This document shows, piece after piece, positions 1-10,752 of a DNA stretch of 64,000 nt. The position numbers and the translations under genes were made by a program. This DNA is from Laspinema olomoucense D3b (GTDB lineage Bacteria; Cyanobacteriota; Cyanobacteriia; Cyanobacteriales; Laspinemataceae). The notes under the pieces were generated by a model. That model had not been told where the DNA came from and did not search any database. It saw only the letters and a program-made list of their open reading frames with translations. The stretch covers positions 1-64,000 of the forward strand of contig NZ_JAMXFA010000004.1 of assembly GCF_025370785.1 (NCBI RefSeq). Reading direction: 5' to 3'. The stretch's first letter is position 1; each line of letters opens with the position of its first letter.

Positions 1-431
1 AATGCCCTTTTTCCTTTATGGTAGTTTTAGGAAACATAGCTCGTTGGGAGGCTCCCTTTCTATTCTAGAATAGAACTCTCACACTTAAGTATGTTATTTA
101 AGTCTAAAAAGGCCCCATCCTTTGAGGTTAATTATCCCGCTAACCAATACAGGCATTAGGTTTACGAGATTGTTAAGAAATATGTGAGTAACGCATAGCT
201 TGTTAAGGGAGAGGGGAGGGGGGTGAGGTACAAATCATTTAGGATTGCTATATCGGGAAAAACACGACGATTAGCCTCGTAACGGCATTTCCCCAGGGGT
301 AGCAGAACCGAAATTAATTGCCCTAACTCTCTATCCAAGTGATAGGTAACTCCTGTGCGAGTCTAATTTTTCTAAAGTAGGCTTGAGAAGCGGGATTATC
401 TACAAAGTTAGGCCGGCTGAATGCTAATCCC
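1..431. other. Intergenic left edge, no gene seen
   Basis: No reading frame of convincing length or composition is visible between the window edge and the first gene. The stretch is AT-rich with a few short purine runs around 205-230. It may hold the promoter or 3' end of a gene outside the window, but nothing specific can be assigned. Confidence 0.4.
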
Positions 432-911
432 TCAATTTTTTAAGTAAGCCCACTGTTTCCAATCTCGACGCCGGGACAATCCTTTAATTTCAATATCCAT
501 CCGATTTGCTTCGGCAATTTCAAACATTCGACGCAACCCATTTCTAAAATTTTTCTGCTTACTATTAAAAGAAATGGAATATCGCAAGGGTTCACGGGCT
601 TGAATATACACTAAGCGATTATTTTTACGATTAGACACTAAGATAGCTCGTTTGACATCAACCCACGGGATAATCAGTCTCGGACTCAGAGGACTTCGCC
701 GTACAATTCGGGTATTACTAATTTCTATAGCAGCACATAATTCATCGGCAATAATGAGTAAAGGACTCGTCATGGCAATCCAAATCAGCGCCGTCCCAAT
801 CGGAATAAACAGCAGGGACACACAGGCACAGATCAAATAAAAGACTCCTAATCCCCAACCAATCCACGGATGACGAGGAGAGAGCCGCAGGAATTGTTCT
901 CGGGTGCTCAT
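432..911 (-). CDS. Small membrane protein with PH-like C-terminal domain, unknown function
   Basis: This 159-residue protein has two adjacent hydrophobic segments at about residues 18-40 and 42-60. A soluble part follows with alternating beta-type hydrophobics (IEISNTRIVRRSPL, IIPWVDVKRAIL, RLVYIQARE), which resembles the bacterial PH-like domains placed after a two-helix anchor. I do not recognise a named family. The ATG at 911 is the only good start, and the gene lies 90 bases downstream of the sugar kinase gene on the same strand, so it could be read from the same transcript. The cluster of basic residues at the C-terminus (SRRRDWKQW) suggests that the soluble part is cytoplasmic. Confidence 0.7.
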   Translation of the reverse strand: MSTREQFLRLSPRHPWIGWGLGVFYLICACVSLLFIPIGTALIWIAMTSPLLIIADELCAAIEISNTRIVRRSPLSPRLIIPWVDVKRAILVSNRKNNRLVYIQAREPLRYSISFNSKQKNFRNGLRRMFEIAEANRMDIEIKGLSRRRDWKQWAYLKN

Positions 912-1001
912 GATTTGGCTTCCTTTAAAGGCTTTTTGTGTTAATCTTAATCAATTGAAATTGTATTCAAATCTTTCTAAAGAGATAGGTTAAGACCCGC
1001 T

Positions 1002-1901
1002 TTAGGTGAGGTTCATCCAAGAGCGTGTCCCAAAGGCTTCACAAGCGCGGGAGGCAATTTTTGCCGCAGAAGCTAAAGCCCGGGGAAAGGTTTCTTGTAA
1101 AATATAATGACAAAATGCCCCATGAAAAATATCACCGGCCCCCAATGTATCAACGGCTTTGACTTGAGGAACTTCTACCCAACCTGGGATACCCGGGCTG
1201 AGGTATTGAATGGGTTTTTCCCCGTTAGTAATGGCAATATGGGGAATTTTTAGCTGGGCAAGGTAGGTAAAAACTTCGGAGGCATTGTGGCAGTTTGGGG
1301 GATAAAAATTACTGGAACATAAGGCATAATCTACGAAGGGGAGAAGGGTTTCCAATCCGGATTTCCAGCTTCCTCCATCAAGGACGACGGGGATGGTTTT
1401 GGCGTGACTGATTTGGGCGATCCGTTGACTGACGGACATTTGATGTCCATCCATCAAGACTATGTTAAAATTTTCCCAGGAATCAAGGGGTAGACGATCG
1501 CCAAGAATTTGAGATTTGGTGGCATTGAGGGAAATAACAGCCCGATCGCCCGTTGCTTGGGTAACGATAATCGAAGACAGGGGTGGGGGTTCGGTGCGGT
1601 GAGGGTCTAAATCGGCGATCGCCACCCCATACCGCCCTAATTCCTCCTGAACAATGGCAGTTAGCGGATGTTGTCCGACTGCCCCTAGCAGGGTCGAGTG
1701 ATTGCCAAGGGAACTAAAGGCGATCGCCGCATTGGTTGCCGGTCCCCCAGCATTGATCATCGAGTCAGTCGCCACAATTTTCTGATTGTTCTGAGGCACT
1801 CCTGCGGTTAAATAGATCACGTCCACGGTAACTAAACCCACAAACAATCCTTGTTTTTTCTGGGTTTCATCCTCGCGTTTTAGGTCAGCCGATTCTTCCA
1901 T
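1002..1901 (-). CDS. PfkB-family carbohydrate kinase (ribokinase-like)
   Basis: The 299-residue length fits the ribokinase/PfkB superfamily, which phosphorylates sugars or nucleosides with ATP in the cytoplasm. The N-terminal signature GGPATNAAIAFSSLG lies near residues 51-65. The C-terminal signature DTLGAGDIFHGAF near residues 250-262 carries the catalytic Asp of the GAGD anion hole. The substrate cannot be read from the sequence; ribokinase, fructokinase and adenosine-kinase-like members are all possible. A charged N-terminal extension of about 15 residues (MEESADLKREDETQKK) precedes the usual first beta strand. The ATG at 1901 may therefore be slightly too far upstream, but no better start is seen before the fold begins. 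The gene is divergent from rsmI, with about 130 bases between them for both promoters. Confidence 0.9.
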   Translation of the reverse strand: MEESADLKREDETQKKQGLFVGLVTVDVIYLTAGVPQNNQKIVATDSMINAGGPATNAAIAFSSLGNHSTLLGAVGQHPLTAIVQEELGRYGVAIADLDPHRTEPPPLSSIIVTQATGDRAVISLNATKSQILGDRLPLDSWENFNIVLMDGHQMSVSQRIAQISHAKTIPVVLDGGSWKSGLETLLPFVDYALCSSNFYPPNCHNASEVFTYLAQLKIPHIAITNGEKPIQYLSPGIPGWVEVPQVKAVDTLGAGDIFHGAFCHYILQETFPRALASAAKIASRACEAFGTRSWMNLT

Positions 1902-2034
1902 TCACCACCTCCCTTGGGTTCATACTTTATCATGAATTGGGATGCGGATGAGCAGGAAATCCCCAGAAGAGTCTACACTCATTCTTAGGTTACATGGTCC
2001 ATATTAAGATAGGGAAAATTTTAGCCCTTTGTTC

Positions 2035-2904
2035 ATGGAAATTGATTCAAAACTAGGCACACTTTATATCGTGGGAACGCCCATCGGAAACTTAGAAGAT
2101 ATGACATTCCGGGCGGTCCGAATTTTGCAGGAAGTTGATGCGATCGCCGCTGAGGATACCCGTCACACGGGAAAATTGTTGCATCATTTTCAAATTAAAA
2201 CACCGCAAATTAGCTATCACGAACATAACCGGCAACAGCGAATCCCCGAATTAGTTAATCGGTTAGCAGAGGGTGCGGCGATCGCCCTCGTCACCGATGC
2301 CGGAATGCCCGGAATCTCCGATCCCGGATATGAACTCGTCAAAGCTTGTCTGGAAAAAGGAATTAGGGTGGTGCCCATTCCCGGACCCAGTGCCTGCATT
2401 ACCGCCATTAGTGCAGCGGGTTTACCTGCCTCTCGATTTACCTTTGAGGGGTTTTTGCCGGTAAAGGGAAAAGAACGACAGCAGCAATTGCAGGCGTTAC
2501 AGGGAGAGACAAGGGCGATGGTGCTTTATGAAGCCCCCCATCGGTTGCGGAAAACATTACGGGATTTAGAGAAAATCTTAGGGGGCGATCGCACCTTAGT
2601 CTTAGGGCGAGAGTTAACGAAACTGCATGAAGAGTTTTGGCGCGGAACAATTGCCGGAGCAATAGCACATTATGACGACAATTGTCAACCCAAAGGAGAA
2701 TTTACCTTAGTCATTGACGGGGGCGATCGCTCAACCCCCGTTTTTTCAGAAGAAAGCCTCAAGGCGGCCTTACAAAATGCGATCGCCCAGGGACTCACCC
2801 GGTCCGAGGCGACCAGGCAGTTGGCTCAGGAAACCGAACTTCCGCGTCGCCAGATTTATCAACTCGCGATCGCCCTAGATGAGCAAAATGCCGAGGACCT
2901 GTAA
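2035..2904 (+). CDS. rsmI: 16S rRNA (cytidine1402-2'-O)-methyltransferase RsmI
   Basis: RsmI uses S-adenosylmethionine to 2'-O-methylate C1402 in the decoding centre of 16S rRNA. The protein shows the tetrapyrrole-methylase fold motifs of the family: GTPIGNLEDMT near the N-terminus, AEDTRHTGKLL, the glycine-rich ALVTDAGMPGISDPG, and PGPSACITAISAAGLP followed by FTFEGFLP. The reading frame is open from a TTG at 2029. I prefer the ATG at 2035 (MEIDSKLGTLYIVGTPIG), which gives 289 residues, normal for the family. The downstream neighbour is convergent, with a 176-base structured gap. Confidence 0.95.
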   Translation: MEIDSKLGTLYIVGTPIGNLEDMTFRAVRILQEVDAIAAEDTRHTGKLLHHFQIKTPQISYHEHNRQQRIPELVNRLAEGAAIALVTDAGMPGISDPGYELVKACLEKGIRVVPIPGPSACITAISAAGLPASRFTFEGFLPVKGKERQQQLQALQGETRAMVLYEAPHRLRKTLRDLEKILGGDRTLVLGRELTKLHEEFWRGTIAGAIAHYDDNCQPKGEFTLVIDGGDRSTPVFSEESLKAALQNAIAQGLTRSEATRQLAQETELPRRQIYQLAIALDEQNAEDL

Positions 2905-2914
2905 ACCCTACCCT

Positions 2915-3064
2915 CTGAGTACCGCATTTAGGAGGGACTCCCCAAGCGGGTGTTCCCGAAGGACTCCCAGGTAGCCCTCTGCTTCCATGCAGAACCTAGC
3001 TTTAAAGCAGCAAGCTATTTGTCCCTCAACCGGGCTTCGGGGTTAAAGGGACCCACTCTAGTCC
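2915..3064 (+). ncRNA. Candidate structured non-coding RNA (6S-like architecture), strand uncertain
   Basis: The gap between the convergent genes rsmI and the HTH gene can be paired into one long imperfect rod. An apical hairpin TCTGC (2978-2982) pairs with GCAGA (2989-2993) over a 6-base loop. AGGT (2969-2972) pairs with ACCT (2994-2997). CCCGAAG (2955-2961) pairs with CTTCGGG (3035-3041). GGGT/ACCC and GAGT/ACTC follow further out. A side hairpin TAGCTT/AAGCTA sits near 2998-3018. A closing stem, a large bubble and a terminal stem are the layout of 6S RNA, but I cannot match it to a family by eye. There is no clear T-tract at either end, so the strand is a guess. It could instead be a shared 3' region of the two genes. 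Confidence 0.35.
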
Positions 3065-3080
3065 CACCCGCCATTCACCC

Positions 3081-3908
3081 TTACAGAGAATAAACTTGAC
3101 CATCAATCAGTAAGCGGGTGATCCCCTTAGATTGCAAATAAACGCTAGTTTTTTGCAGCATCCGGCCATCAGGAACCTTAATCACCCGTTGATTTCGCGC
3201 CGAAAAGCGCCGAGCCACTCGGTGATTGTCAAAAACCGGCAGAGTTCGTTCATAAGACTCTTGCGCGGGAATTTGTCCGAGTTCGGCAAACTCTTTGAGA
3301 GGGCGAGTAATTAACTCCCCCCCTTTGTCTACCACCACATAACAGATTTTTGGAAGTTCAGCTTCCGCCAGGGGTAAGACTTCGACCACAGTAGAAGTGC
3401 GAGCATGACCTCGCCGCAACAGCGGTTCATCATCACCCCAGTCATCCTCCTCATCATCCTCCTCTAATTCTTCGTCATCCTCCTCATCGTCGTCCTCATC
3501 CTCCTCATCCAGGATGTCTTCTCCCAACATTTCCTGGAGGGCGCTAGTTTCCATGCTGGGATAGCGATCGTTAAAGCCTTCCTCGGGGAGTTCAAGCTCA
3601 TTATTATCTTCTTCCTCAGAAGCGCAGGAAGCAGAACGGAGGCGAATGCGTCGGTTAGCTGGAGCAGCTAACGGCTGCTCCTCTTCCATATCCAGCGACT
3701 CTGAATCACTCGGAAGAAAGCGACCAGAGCGCTTTTGTTGAATGAGGGATTCATATTCCTCTTCGGATAACGTGCTTTTGAGGATGCGGCTAATTGTCGA
3801 GCTACTGACACCATAACGACTCGCCAGGGTTAAAGTCGTTTCTCCAGGCTGTCGATACAGGTCGATAATGTCGCTTTTGTCAGATTCAGATAGTTTTCGA
3901 GAACTCAT
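3081..3908 (-). CDS. Helix-turn-helix protein with long acidic linker
   Basis: The 275-residue protein begins with a homeodomain-like/transposase-type helix-turn-helix (residues about 5-45, ending GVSSSTISRILKS), so DNA binding is likely. A central stretch at about residues 128-165 is almost entirely Asp and Glu. It is followed by a conserved-looking C-terminal domain of about 85 residues (from KICYVVVDKGGELITRP to the end). There is no DDE catalytic domain, so it is not a transposase. A regulator or nucleoid-type protein is a plausible inference. The ATG at 3908 begins exactly with the HTH segment. The gene lies downstream of a membrane protein gene on the same strand, about 210 bases away. 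Confidence 0.75.
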   Translation of the reverse strand: MSSRKLSESDKSDIIDLYRQPGETTLTLASRYGVSSSTISRILKSTLSEEEYESLIQQKRSGRFLPSDSESLDMEEEQPLAAPANRRIRLRSASCASEEEDNNELELPEEGFNDRYPSMETSALQEMLGEDILDEEDEDDDEEDDEELEEDDEEDDWGDDEPLLRRGHARTSTVVEVLPLAEAELPKICYVVVDKGGELITRPLKEFAELGQIPAQESYERTLPVFDNHRVARRFSARNQRVIKVPDGRMLQKTSVYLQSKGITRLLIDGQVYSL

Positions 3909-4116
3909 GCCGCATCATCGGGGGTAAACATTTGGACGAGAGTCGGAGACATTGAACGCGCTTCAAGGGAGATGAGCGCCATCTTAGCGCGGCCAGTGTC
4001 TGAATGGGGGAGGACTAGAATATCATGCCATTGTTGGATAGGGGGCGAGTTATAGAGCAGTCTCGTTCCAGACAAGGGATTGTCGCCCAATCAGATTGGG
4101 GATCACAGAAGTTACG

Positions 4117-5124
4117 TTAATCCGAGGATCCACCTCTTCTGCGCCCCCGAGAACGAGAACGAGTAGAGATATCGTATTCCAAGACTGCACCAATGCCGAA
4201 CAAAACGGCACTGAAAATCCAGAAGACTTCCAAAAGACTGCCACTTTCGTAGTTAGCGACGCGGACATCTGCGTACTTAAACCACATATCGGCAATATAG
4301 AGGGAAAAAGTAGCCGCCGCAATCATACGCCAAGACTGAGAGAAACGTCCTCCCCAGAAGGCTAACAACAGTGCAGTTGCCAGGATCAGGAGCAAGACGT
4401 CCATGATCACATAGAACAAATTCACATAGACAGCCACAGGAGTCAGAGCTTCGTCAATGGCCAAAATGAAGCCCGGAGCGGTTTGCGGGGTGCTGGAGGC
4501 TGGCGCAGGAGCAGGAGCCGAAGTCCCGGATCCGTTAGCTGGTGGTGCAACCTGCTCGATCGCCTGGGGTGAAGCAGCCTCGGGTACCTCAATCGGTTCA
4601 GCCACAGCCAGCCAGTAGGCTAACGCGATCCCCGCCAAGGCGATCGCCCCCAAGACGGCCCACTGCCAAACTTCTAAATTCAGCTTGCGCCCTGAGACCG
4701 CCAAAACCATTCCAATGGTTAGGGCAATATAGGTAATCGCGTAAAAGAAATCCCCCAAAGACACATCTGGGGCAAGATTCCAATACAGCTCCCATAAGCC
4801 AAACAACACGCCGCCTAGAAAATAGCACAGCATTCCAACCCCAATCGCCAGCCAGACATTCCGTCCACTGACAATCTGAGGAGAGCGCCAATTTCTAAAA
4901 CACAGAATTGCAGCAGCCAAGAAAGCAGCTAATTCAAATATTAACGTACCGATTGAGTACCATAAGGGTCTCCCCAGTCCAGGAGACTCCGGTACGCTAA
5001 ATAACAAAAAAAACAACAACGCTAAAACAGCCCAGGCAATTCCGGCAACCACCAGGGTCTGAGCTGCAAACATGGGTTGAGAACTGGTTAACTTTTCTGA
5101 AGTCGTTCGCATAGAAATTCCCAA
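4117..5124 (-). CDS. Polytopic membrane protein, unknown function
   Basis: About eight hydrophobic segments are visible in 335 residues: five in the N-terminal part and three in the C-terminal part. The two parts are separated by a Pro/Ala/Ser-rich linker at about residues 190-220 (APPANGSGTSAPAPAPASS). The C-terminus ends in an Arg/Gly/Ser-rich tail (TRSRSRGRRRGG), likely cytoplasmic. I do not recognise the family. The frame opens at 5124; a second Met four codons in (MRTTSEKLTSS, 5112) is an equally good start. The 3' end lies just upstream of the HTH gene, so the two could be cotranscribed. Confidence 0.7.
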   Translation of the reverse strand: MGISMRTTSEKLTSSQPMFAAQTLVVAGIAWAVLALLFFLLFSVPESPGLGRPLWYSIGTLIFELAAFLAAAILCFRNWRSPQIVSGRNVWLAIGVGMLCYFLGGVLFGLWELYWNLAPDVSLGDFFYAITYIALTIGMVLAVSGRKLNLEVWQWAVLGAIALAGIALAYWLAVAEPIEVPEAASPQAIEQVAPPANGSGTSAPAPAPASSTPQTAPGFILAIDEALTPVAVYVNLFYVIMDVLLLILATALLLAFWGGRFSQSWRMIAAATFSLYIADMWFKYADVRVANYESGSLLEVFWIFSAVLFGIGAVLEYDISTRSRSRGRRRGGSSD

Positions 5125-5247
5125 ATTGCTAACGGGGCATCGGTCTTGGGGTCTAGGACTTTCTTAAACGTAGAAACGGCCAAGGGCTTGCCTAGAGAGC
5201 CGTTTGTTAACGACAAGAGCACAGAACCCACTTGAAAGAACACTCTC

Positions 5248-5916
5248 TCAAGATAGGGACCACATCTCACCGAGGGGAGATTGTCCAAGCCAATCTCTAA
5301 ACTGCTTGCGTTCCGCAGCGGGCATATCTTCCAAGATATCTAAGGCTCGTTCTACAAAGCTGGTATTCCCAAAATAGGCTTTGCCCAAGCGATAGAGTTC
5401 TTGCAACAAGGTATTCAAATGATGCTCTTGCCAAGACGGGACTTGAGCGCCCCCTAAGGGGTCCATCTTAAGCAACTGGTTGACCGCATTCGGGGATTCC
5501 GCTTGAGGGAAGCGCCATTTTTTAAAGGTCTCAGCAATGTCCTTTTCAAATGAACCCGCTTGCCGATTGCCCAGCAAGTCTTCTATGTCAAAGAAAACCG
5601 CTTGGAGCATTAAAAGACAGGCTTGGGTGTACAGGGGCGCTGCTGCTACCCCTCCATGAGCATCCTCTGTAAGCTGGTCCAGACGGATTTTGCCCCAAAC
5701 ACTGTATCGATCAGTCTCTTCAAGCAGTACGCAAGCTTTCCCACGGTTATCCGTTAGGTCCCTCCAGAAGGCCCTTGCCTCATCCGCCTGTTGAGCGCTA
5801 AACACGTTAATTAAGCGAAAGGTCTGACCTTGATAGTTCAAAATCGGTATTTGCTGACCCGTTTTTGGGTGCTGAATACCCGTTATTTCAACATCCTGCC
5901 GTTTCAGAATAAACAT
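5248..5916 (-). CDS. Conserved cyanobacterial hypothetical protein (possibly Npun_F0813-like)
   Basis: This is a soluble 222-residue protein with no signal peptide or membrane segment. It contains a beta-rich N-terminal half (DVEITGIQHPKTGQQIPIL, FRLINVFSAQQADEARAFW) and a helical C-terminal half ending AAERKQFRDWLGQSPLG. It recalls the cyanobacteria-specific family named after Npun_F0813, but I am not certain of that match and know no biochemical role. The ATG at 5916 is a clear start. It is upstream of the membrane protein gene on the same strand, with a gap of about 120 bases. Confidence 0.7.
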   Translation of the reverse strand: MFILKRQDVEITGIQHPKTGQQIPILNYQGQTFRLINVFSAQQADEARAFWRDLTDNRGKACVLLEETDRYSVWGKIRLDQLTEDAHGGVAAAPLYTQACLLMLQAVFFDIEDLLGNRQAGSFEKDIAETFKKWRFPQAESPNAVNQLLKMDPLGGAQVPSWQEHHLNTLLQELYRLGKAYFGNTSFVERALDILEDMPAAERKQFRDWLGQSPLGEMWSLS

Positions 5917-6490
5917 GACGCTGCCAATTGAGTCCTCGTGGCCTGTGGGTGCTGTCGGTTCAATGGAAATGGCGAAAAGCGAGAGTTTCGTTTGTCGGCC
6001 TGCTTGGTTTCAAGATTAAGTTGAACCACACTTTGGCTTTAGTTTAGTCTGACTCACGCAGTTAACCGCAACTCGGCAAGTCTTGCTCATTTCCCTGGCG
6101 ACGTAATTCAACGCCCTGACTAACCCTTATCTTACTCTATGGCTTATCCGGAAAAACCCCAAGCTTGTTATTCGTGCTTTGGGAATGCACTACGAAACTC
6201 GGTGATAGCCTACCTAGATAGCCTACCTAGGATGTCGGCTTCTCCTGGGGAGCACGAGACCCAATCACTCCCGACCCCAAGAGATTTCTAGCCGAGGTCG
6301 TTGAGGTTCAGTTAACAGGGTTATCCCTAGAGGCGGGCTTTTCAAGGGAAAAAACCTAATCTCCTCTAAATGCGGCTATGCAAATGTCCTCTTGTTTGAT
6401 AAAATACAAAAATCAACCCTTGCAGCAACTTGGTTTTTGACAGTCTGCAAGAAATGAACCTCAATCGGAGTTTTCCGGTAACCGTTGTTT
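5917..6490. other. Intergenic region with a short tandem repeat
   Basis: No gene is supported between the hypothetical gene and tRNA-Arg. A 13-base unit ATAGCCTACCTAG occurs twice in tandem near 6206-6232. The rest is unstructured to my eye. The promoter of the minus-strand hypothetical gene should lie in the 5917-6100 part. Confidence 0.4.
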
Positions 6491-6564
6491 GGGTGCGTAA
6501 CTCAGGTGGATAGAGTAGCGAACTTCTAATTCGTTGGTCGCAGGTTCGAGTCCTGCCGCACCCG
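6491..6564 (+). tRNA. tRNA-Arg (anticodon UCU)
   Basis: A complete cloverleaf can be drawn. The acceptor stem GGGTGCG (6491-6497) pairs with CGCACCC (6557-6563). The anticodon stem GCGAA pairs with TTCGT around the loop CTTCTAA, giving anticodon TCT. The T-arm holds GGTTCGAGTCC. Position 73 is G and the CCA end is not encoded. Confidence 0.95.
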
Positions 6565-6709
6565 TTTCTCGGTTCAAGTTTTCCCAGTTTGAGCAAATTT
6601 TTGGCAATAGTGGCTTTTCTCCCCTCTTGCCTTAATTTTTATCAAAAAAACAGGGTCTAAATACTCTTTCAAGCCTTAAACCCCATTCTTTAATATTCTC
6701 ACCTTTAAA

Positions 6710-6781
6710 AGCCCGTGACGAGGATTGAACTCGTGACCTCACCCTTACCAAGGGTGTGCTCTACCACTGAGCTACACGGGC
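6710..6781 (-). tRNA. tRNA-Thr (anticodon GGU)
   Basis: On the minus strand the acceptor stem GCCCGTG pairs with CACGGGC. The anticodon stem CACCC/GGGTG closes the loop TTGGTAA, giving anticodon GGT. The D-arm (GCTCAGTGGTAGAGC) and T-arm (GAGTTCAATCCTC) are standard. CCA is not encoded. Confidence 0.95.
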
Positions 6782-6855
6782 AGACAACATTCACCTTTCC
6801 AACGGTTACTAGGTCATGATTTTTTGACCATTCACGTAGAACTTTGAATGAATTG

Positions 6856-6940
6856 TGGTGGGCCGAGCTGGATTTGAACCAGCGTAGGCGTAGCCAGCGG
6901 ATTTACAGTCCGCCCCCATTAACCGCTCGGGCATCGACCC
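6856..6940 (-). tRNA. tRNA-Tyr (anticodon GUA), long variable arm
   Basis: On the minus strand the acceptor stem GGGTCGA pairs with TCGGCCC. The anticodon stem GCGGA/TCCGC closes the loop CTGTAAA, giving anticodon GTA. A long variable arm, as expected for bacterial tRNA-Tyr, precedes the T-arm CTGGTTCAAATCCAG. The discriminator A is followed by CCA in the genomic sequence (6856-6858), unlike the two neighbouring tRNAs. It lies about 75 bases upstream of tRNA-Thr on the same strand, so the two probably share a transcript. Confidence 0.95.
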
Positions 6941-7040
6941 TTTTTTGTCCACAATTACTAATACTAGCAGAATTCTCAGAGAAGTCAAGGCTTTAAGCAA
7001 ACTTTTTTTAAAGCCTGGGTTTAAACCTGACCCGGCGAGT

Positions 7041-8595
<1,555 letters not shown>

Positions 8596-8736
8596 CTAGT
8601 TGAAACTATAGGCCGATTGCAACCCCCACCAAATTAAAAAGGCAATGCCGCCTAAAATCAGCACAGAGGAAACCCCAACCAGCAATGGGCTGTCGGCTCC
8701 TTTAAATTTCATAATTCCACGATTTAAGTCTGACAT
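8596..8736 (-). CDS. 46-residue single-helix membrane protein, photosynthesis-type candidate
   Basis: A short frame on the minus strand runs from ATG at 8736 to TAG at 8596-8598 and encodes 46 residues. It begins MSDLNRGIMKFKGADSP, then has one hydrophobic helix (about residues 18-36, LLVGVSSVLILGGIAFLIWW), and ends GLQSAYSFN. The size, charged N-terminal face and single helix fit the many tiny thylakoid subunits of photosystems or NDH-1. It may be related to the Psb35/Ssl2148 group, but I could not confirm this by eye. It stands alone between two unrelated genes. Confidence 0.65.
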   Translation of the reverse strand: MSDLNRGIMKFKGADSPLLVGVSSVLILGGIAFLIWWGLQSAYSFN

Positions 8737-9396
8737 AGCGCTACGCTCCTGGCTCAGGCACAACAAAGATTAAACGTTCGATCAATCCCTATCCTCTGCC
8801 CTCGTTCAAAATCCGGGACAGAGGGTCGCTTACTCCAGGGAGAACAGACTTGGCATTTCTCCCCGTTTTGGAGTCGGGGGTTGGTTTTTCTCCCCCATCA
8901 TTGTAACTGCGGATCTGCGGATTCTTTTCAGGAGGGCGAGGGTCTGCTCTCTATCTTCTTAAAGAATCGGGGAAATGGATGGACTCGCCCAGAACGAGGA
9001 TTAGGTTCTAAACCTGGGGTCTAACCACCTCAGCCCCCCTGCCCCTATTCCGCGTCCCCCAGCCCCCACAGAGAGTTGGAATGGAAAATTGAGGAGGAAA
9101 ATACTTTGACTCGCGATTAATAGCGTTTAGATGCTATAGTACATTGACACAAAATACGATCTGCTAACTGTGCAACCGACCGTCTCCACACCGGGAGCCT
9201 TAAATCCAACAGGCCCCAAGCCAGAACCGAAAGGATAAGGACCTCCTCTATCAGGACCCTTACCCCTAGCCCCAGGAGTTCGATTGGGAAAACTTGTAGA
9301 AAAAGCGGCTATACTGTATTTTGATAAAACTGACGATCAGGAGCGAAACTCGCTCTACAACGGAGCACCATTACAATAACTCGAAGCAATAACTGC
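8737..9396. other. Intergenic region upstream of rimO with possible promoters
   Basis: No gene is supported in these 660 bases. An extended -10 element TGCTATAGT lies at 9132-9140, with a TTGACT at 9106-9111 that is too far away for a standard -35. A second -10-like TATACT lies at 9310-9315 without a matching -35. Either could start the rimO transcript. Confidence 0.3.
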
Positions 9397-10752
9397 ATGG
9401 GCAACAAGCCAACCATTGCTATCTCTCATCTAGGGTGCGAGAAAAATCGCATTGACACCGAACATATTCTGGGCCTGTTGGTACAAGCAGGTTACTCGGT
9501 CGATACCGATGAAGAAGTAGCAGATTACGTCATCGTCAACACTTGTAGTTTTATAGAATCGGCTCGGGAAGAGTCAGTCCGGACGCTGGTAGAACTGGCG
9601 GAGGCGAAGAAAAAAATCGTCATTACCGGATGCATGGCGCAACATTTCCAGGAACAACTGTTTGATGAACTGCCCGAAGCAGTTGCAGTTGTGGGAACGG
9701 GGGATTATAATAAAATAGTAGAAGTGATTGAACGGGTCGAAGTCGGCGAGCGAGTCACAGAGATTTCCGCAGAACCGACTTATATCGCCGATGAGACGAC
9801 ACCGCGTTACCGGACGACTACCGAAGGTGTAGCGTACCTGCGGGTCGCGGAGGGATGTGATTACCGCTGTGCATTTTGCATCATTCCGCATCTTCGGGGA
9901 AACCAGCGATCGCGCACCATCGAGTCCATCGTAGCGGAAGCCAAGCAACTGGCCTTGGAGGGCGTCCAAGAAATTATTTTAATTTCTCAAATTACCACCA
10001 ACTATGGGTTAGACCTATACGGTGAACCCAAACTGGCGGAACTGCTGCGTGCATTGGGGGAGGTAGATGTCCCCTGGATTCGGATGCACTACGCCTATCC
10101 TACGGGACTGACCCCTAAAGTGCTGCGGGCGATTCGGGAAACTCCCAACGTGCTGCCATACTTAGATTTACCCTTGCAACACTCCCATCCCGAAGTGCTG
10201 CGGGCGATGAATCGGCCCTGGCAAGCGGGGGTCAATGATCGGATTATCGAGGGAATTAAAGCAGCAGTGCCGGATGCGGTATTGCGGACGACCTTTATCG
10301 TGGGATTTCCCGGCGAAACGGACGAACACTTTGAGCATTTGTATCAGTTTGTTCAACGTCATGAGTTCGATCATGTAGGGGTATTCACCTTTTCCCCGGA
10401 AGAAGGAACCCCCGCCTATACGCTGCCCAATCAACTCCCGCAAGAGGTGATGGAGGAACGGCGCTGTGCCTTGATGGAATTGCAGCAGCCGATTTCACTG
10501 AAGAAGAATCAAGGGGAAATCGGTAAGGTTGTAGACGTATTAATCGAACAAGAACACCCTGAAACTGGGGAGTTAATAGGCCGATCGGCGCGATTTGCGC
10601 CAGAAGTCGATGGGTTGGTCTATGTTCGGGGAAATGCACGTCTCGGGTCGAGGGTGCCAGTGGCGATCGCCAGTGCTGACGTTTACGACCTCTACGGTCA
10701 TGTTGCCACTGTAGCTGACCTAGTGCAACGGGAATCAATTGCCCTCGGTTAA
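9397..10752 (+). CDS. rimO: Ribosomal protein S12 methylthiotransferase RimO
   Basis: RimO is a radical-SAM enzyme that adds a methylthio group to a conserved Asp of ribosomal protein S12. The 451-residue protein has the N-terminal MTTase domain with its three cluster-binding cysteines (C14 in [10 protein letters not shown]50 in NTCSFI, C79 in GCMAQ). The radical-SAM motif CX3CX2C is at C154, C158 and C161 ([13 protein letters not shown]). A C-terminal TRAM domain spans about residues 375-440. The opening [20 protein letters not shown] is typical of RimO rather than MiaB. The ATG at 9397 gives the expected length. It appears to be transcribed alone. Confidence 0.95.
   Translation: MGNKPTIAISHLGCEKNRIDTEHILGLLVQAGYSVDTDEEVADYVIVNTCSFIESAREESVRTLVELAEAKKKIVITGCMAQHFQEQLFDELPEAVAVVGTGDYNKIVEVIERVEVGERVTEISAEPTYIADETTPRYRTTTEGVAYLRVAEGCDYRCAFCIIPHLRGNQRSRTIESIVAEAKQLALEGVQEIILISQITTNYGLDLYGEPKLAELLRALGEVDVPWIRMHYAYPTGLTPKVLRAIRETPNVLPYLDLPLQHSHPEVLRAMNRPWQAGVNDRIIEGIKAAVPDAVLRTTFIVGFPGETDEHFEHLYQFVQRHEFDHVGVFTFSPEEGTPAYTLPNQLPQEVMEERRCALMELQQPISLKKNQGEIGKVVDVLIEQEHPETGELIGRSARFAPEVDGLVYVRGNARLGSRVPVAIASADVYDLYGHVATVADLVQRESIALG

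Noticed and set aside
3905-4090. A 61-codon frame on the minus strand directly before the HTH gene, with a stop/start overlap
   Set aside because: The composition does not look like a protein, there is no ribosome site, and the overlap alone is weak evidence.
6366-6596. A 76-codon frame on the minus strand covering tRNA-Arg
   Set aside because: It is the well-known false frame produced by reading across a tRNA gene.
9106-9140. TTGACT ... TATAGT as a standard promoter for rimO
   Set aside because: The spacing of 23 bases is too long for a normal -35/-10 pair; only an extended -10 remains possible.
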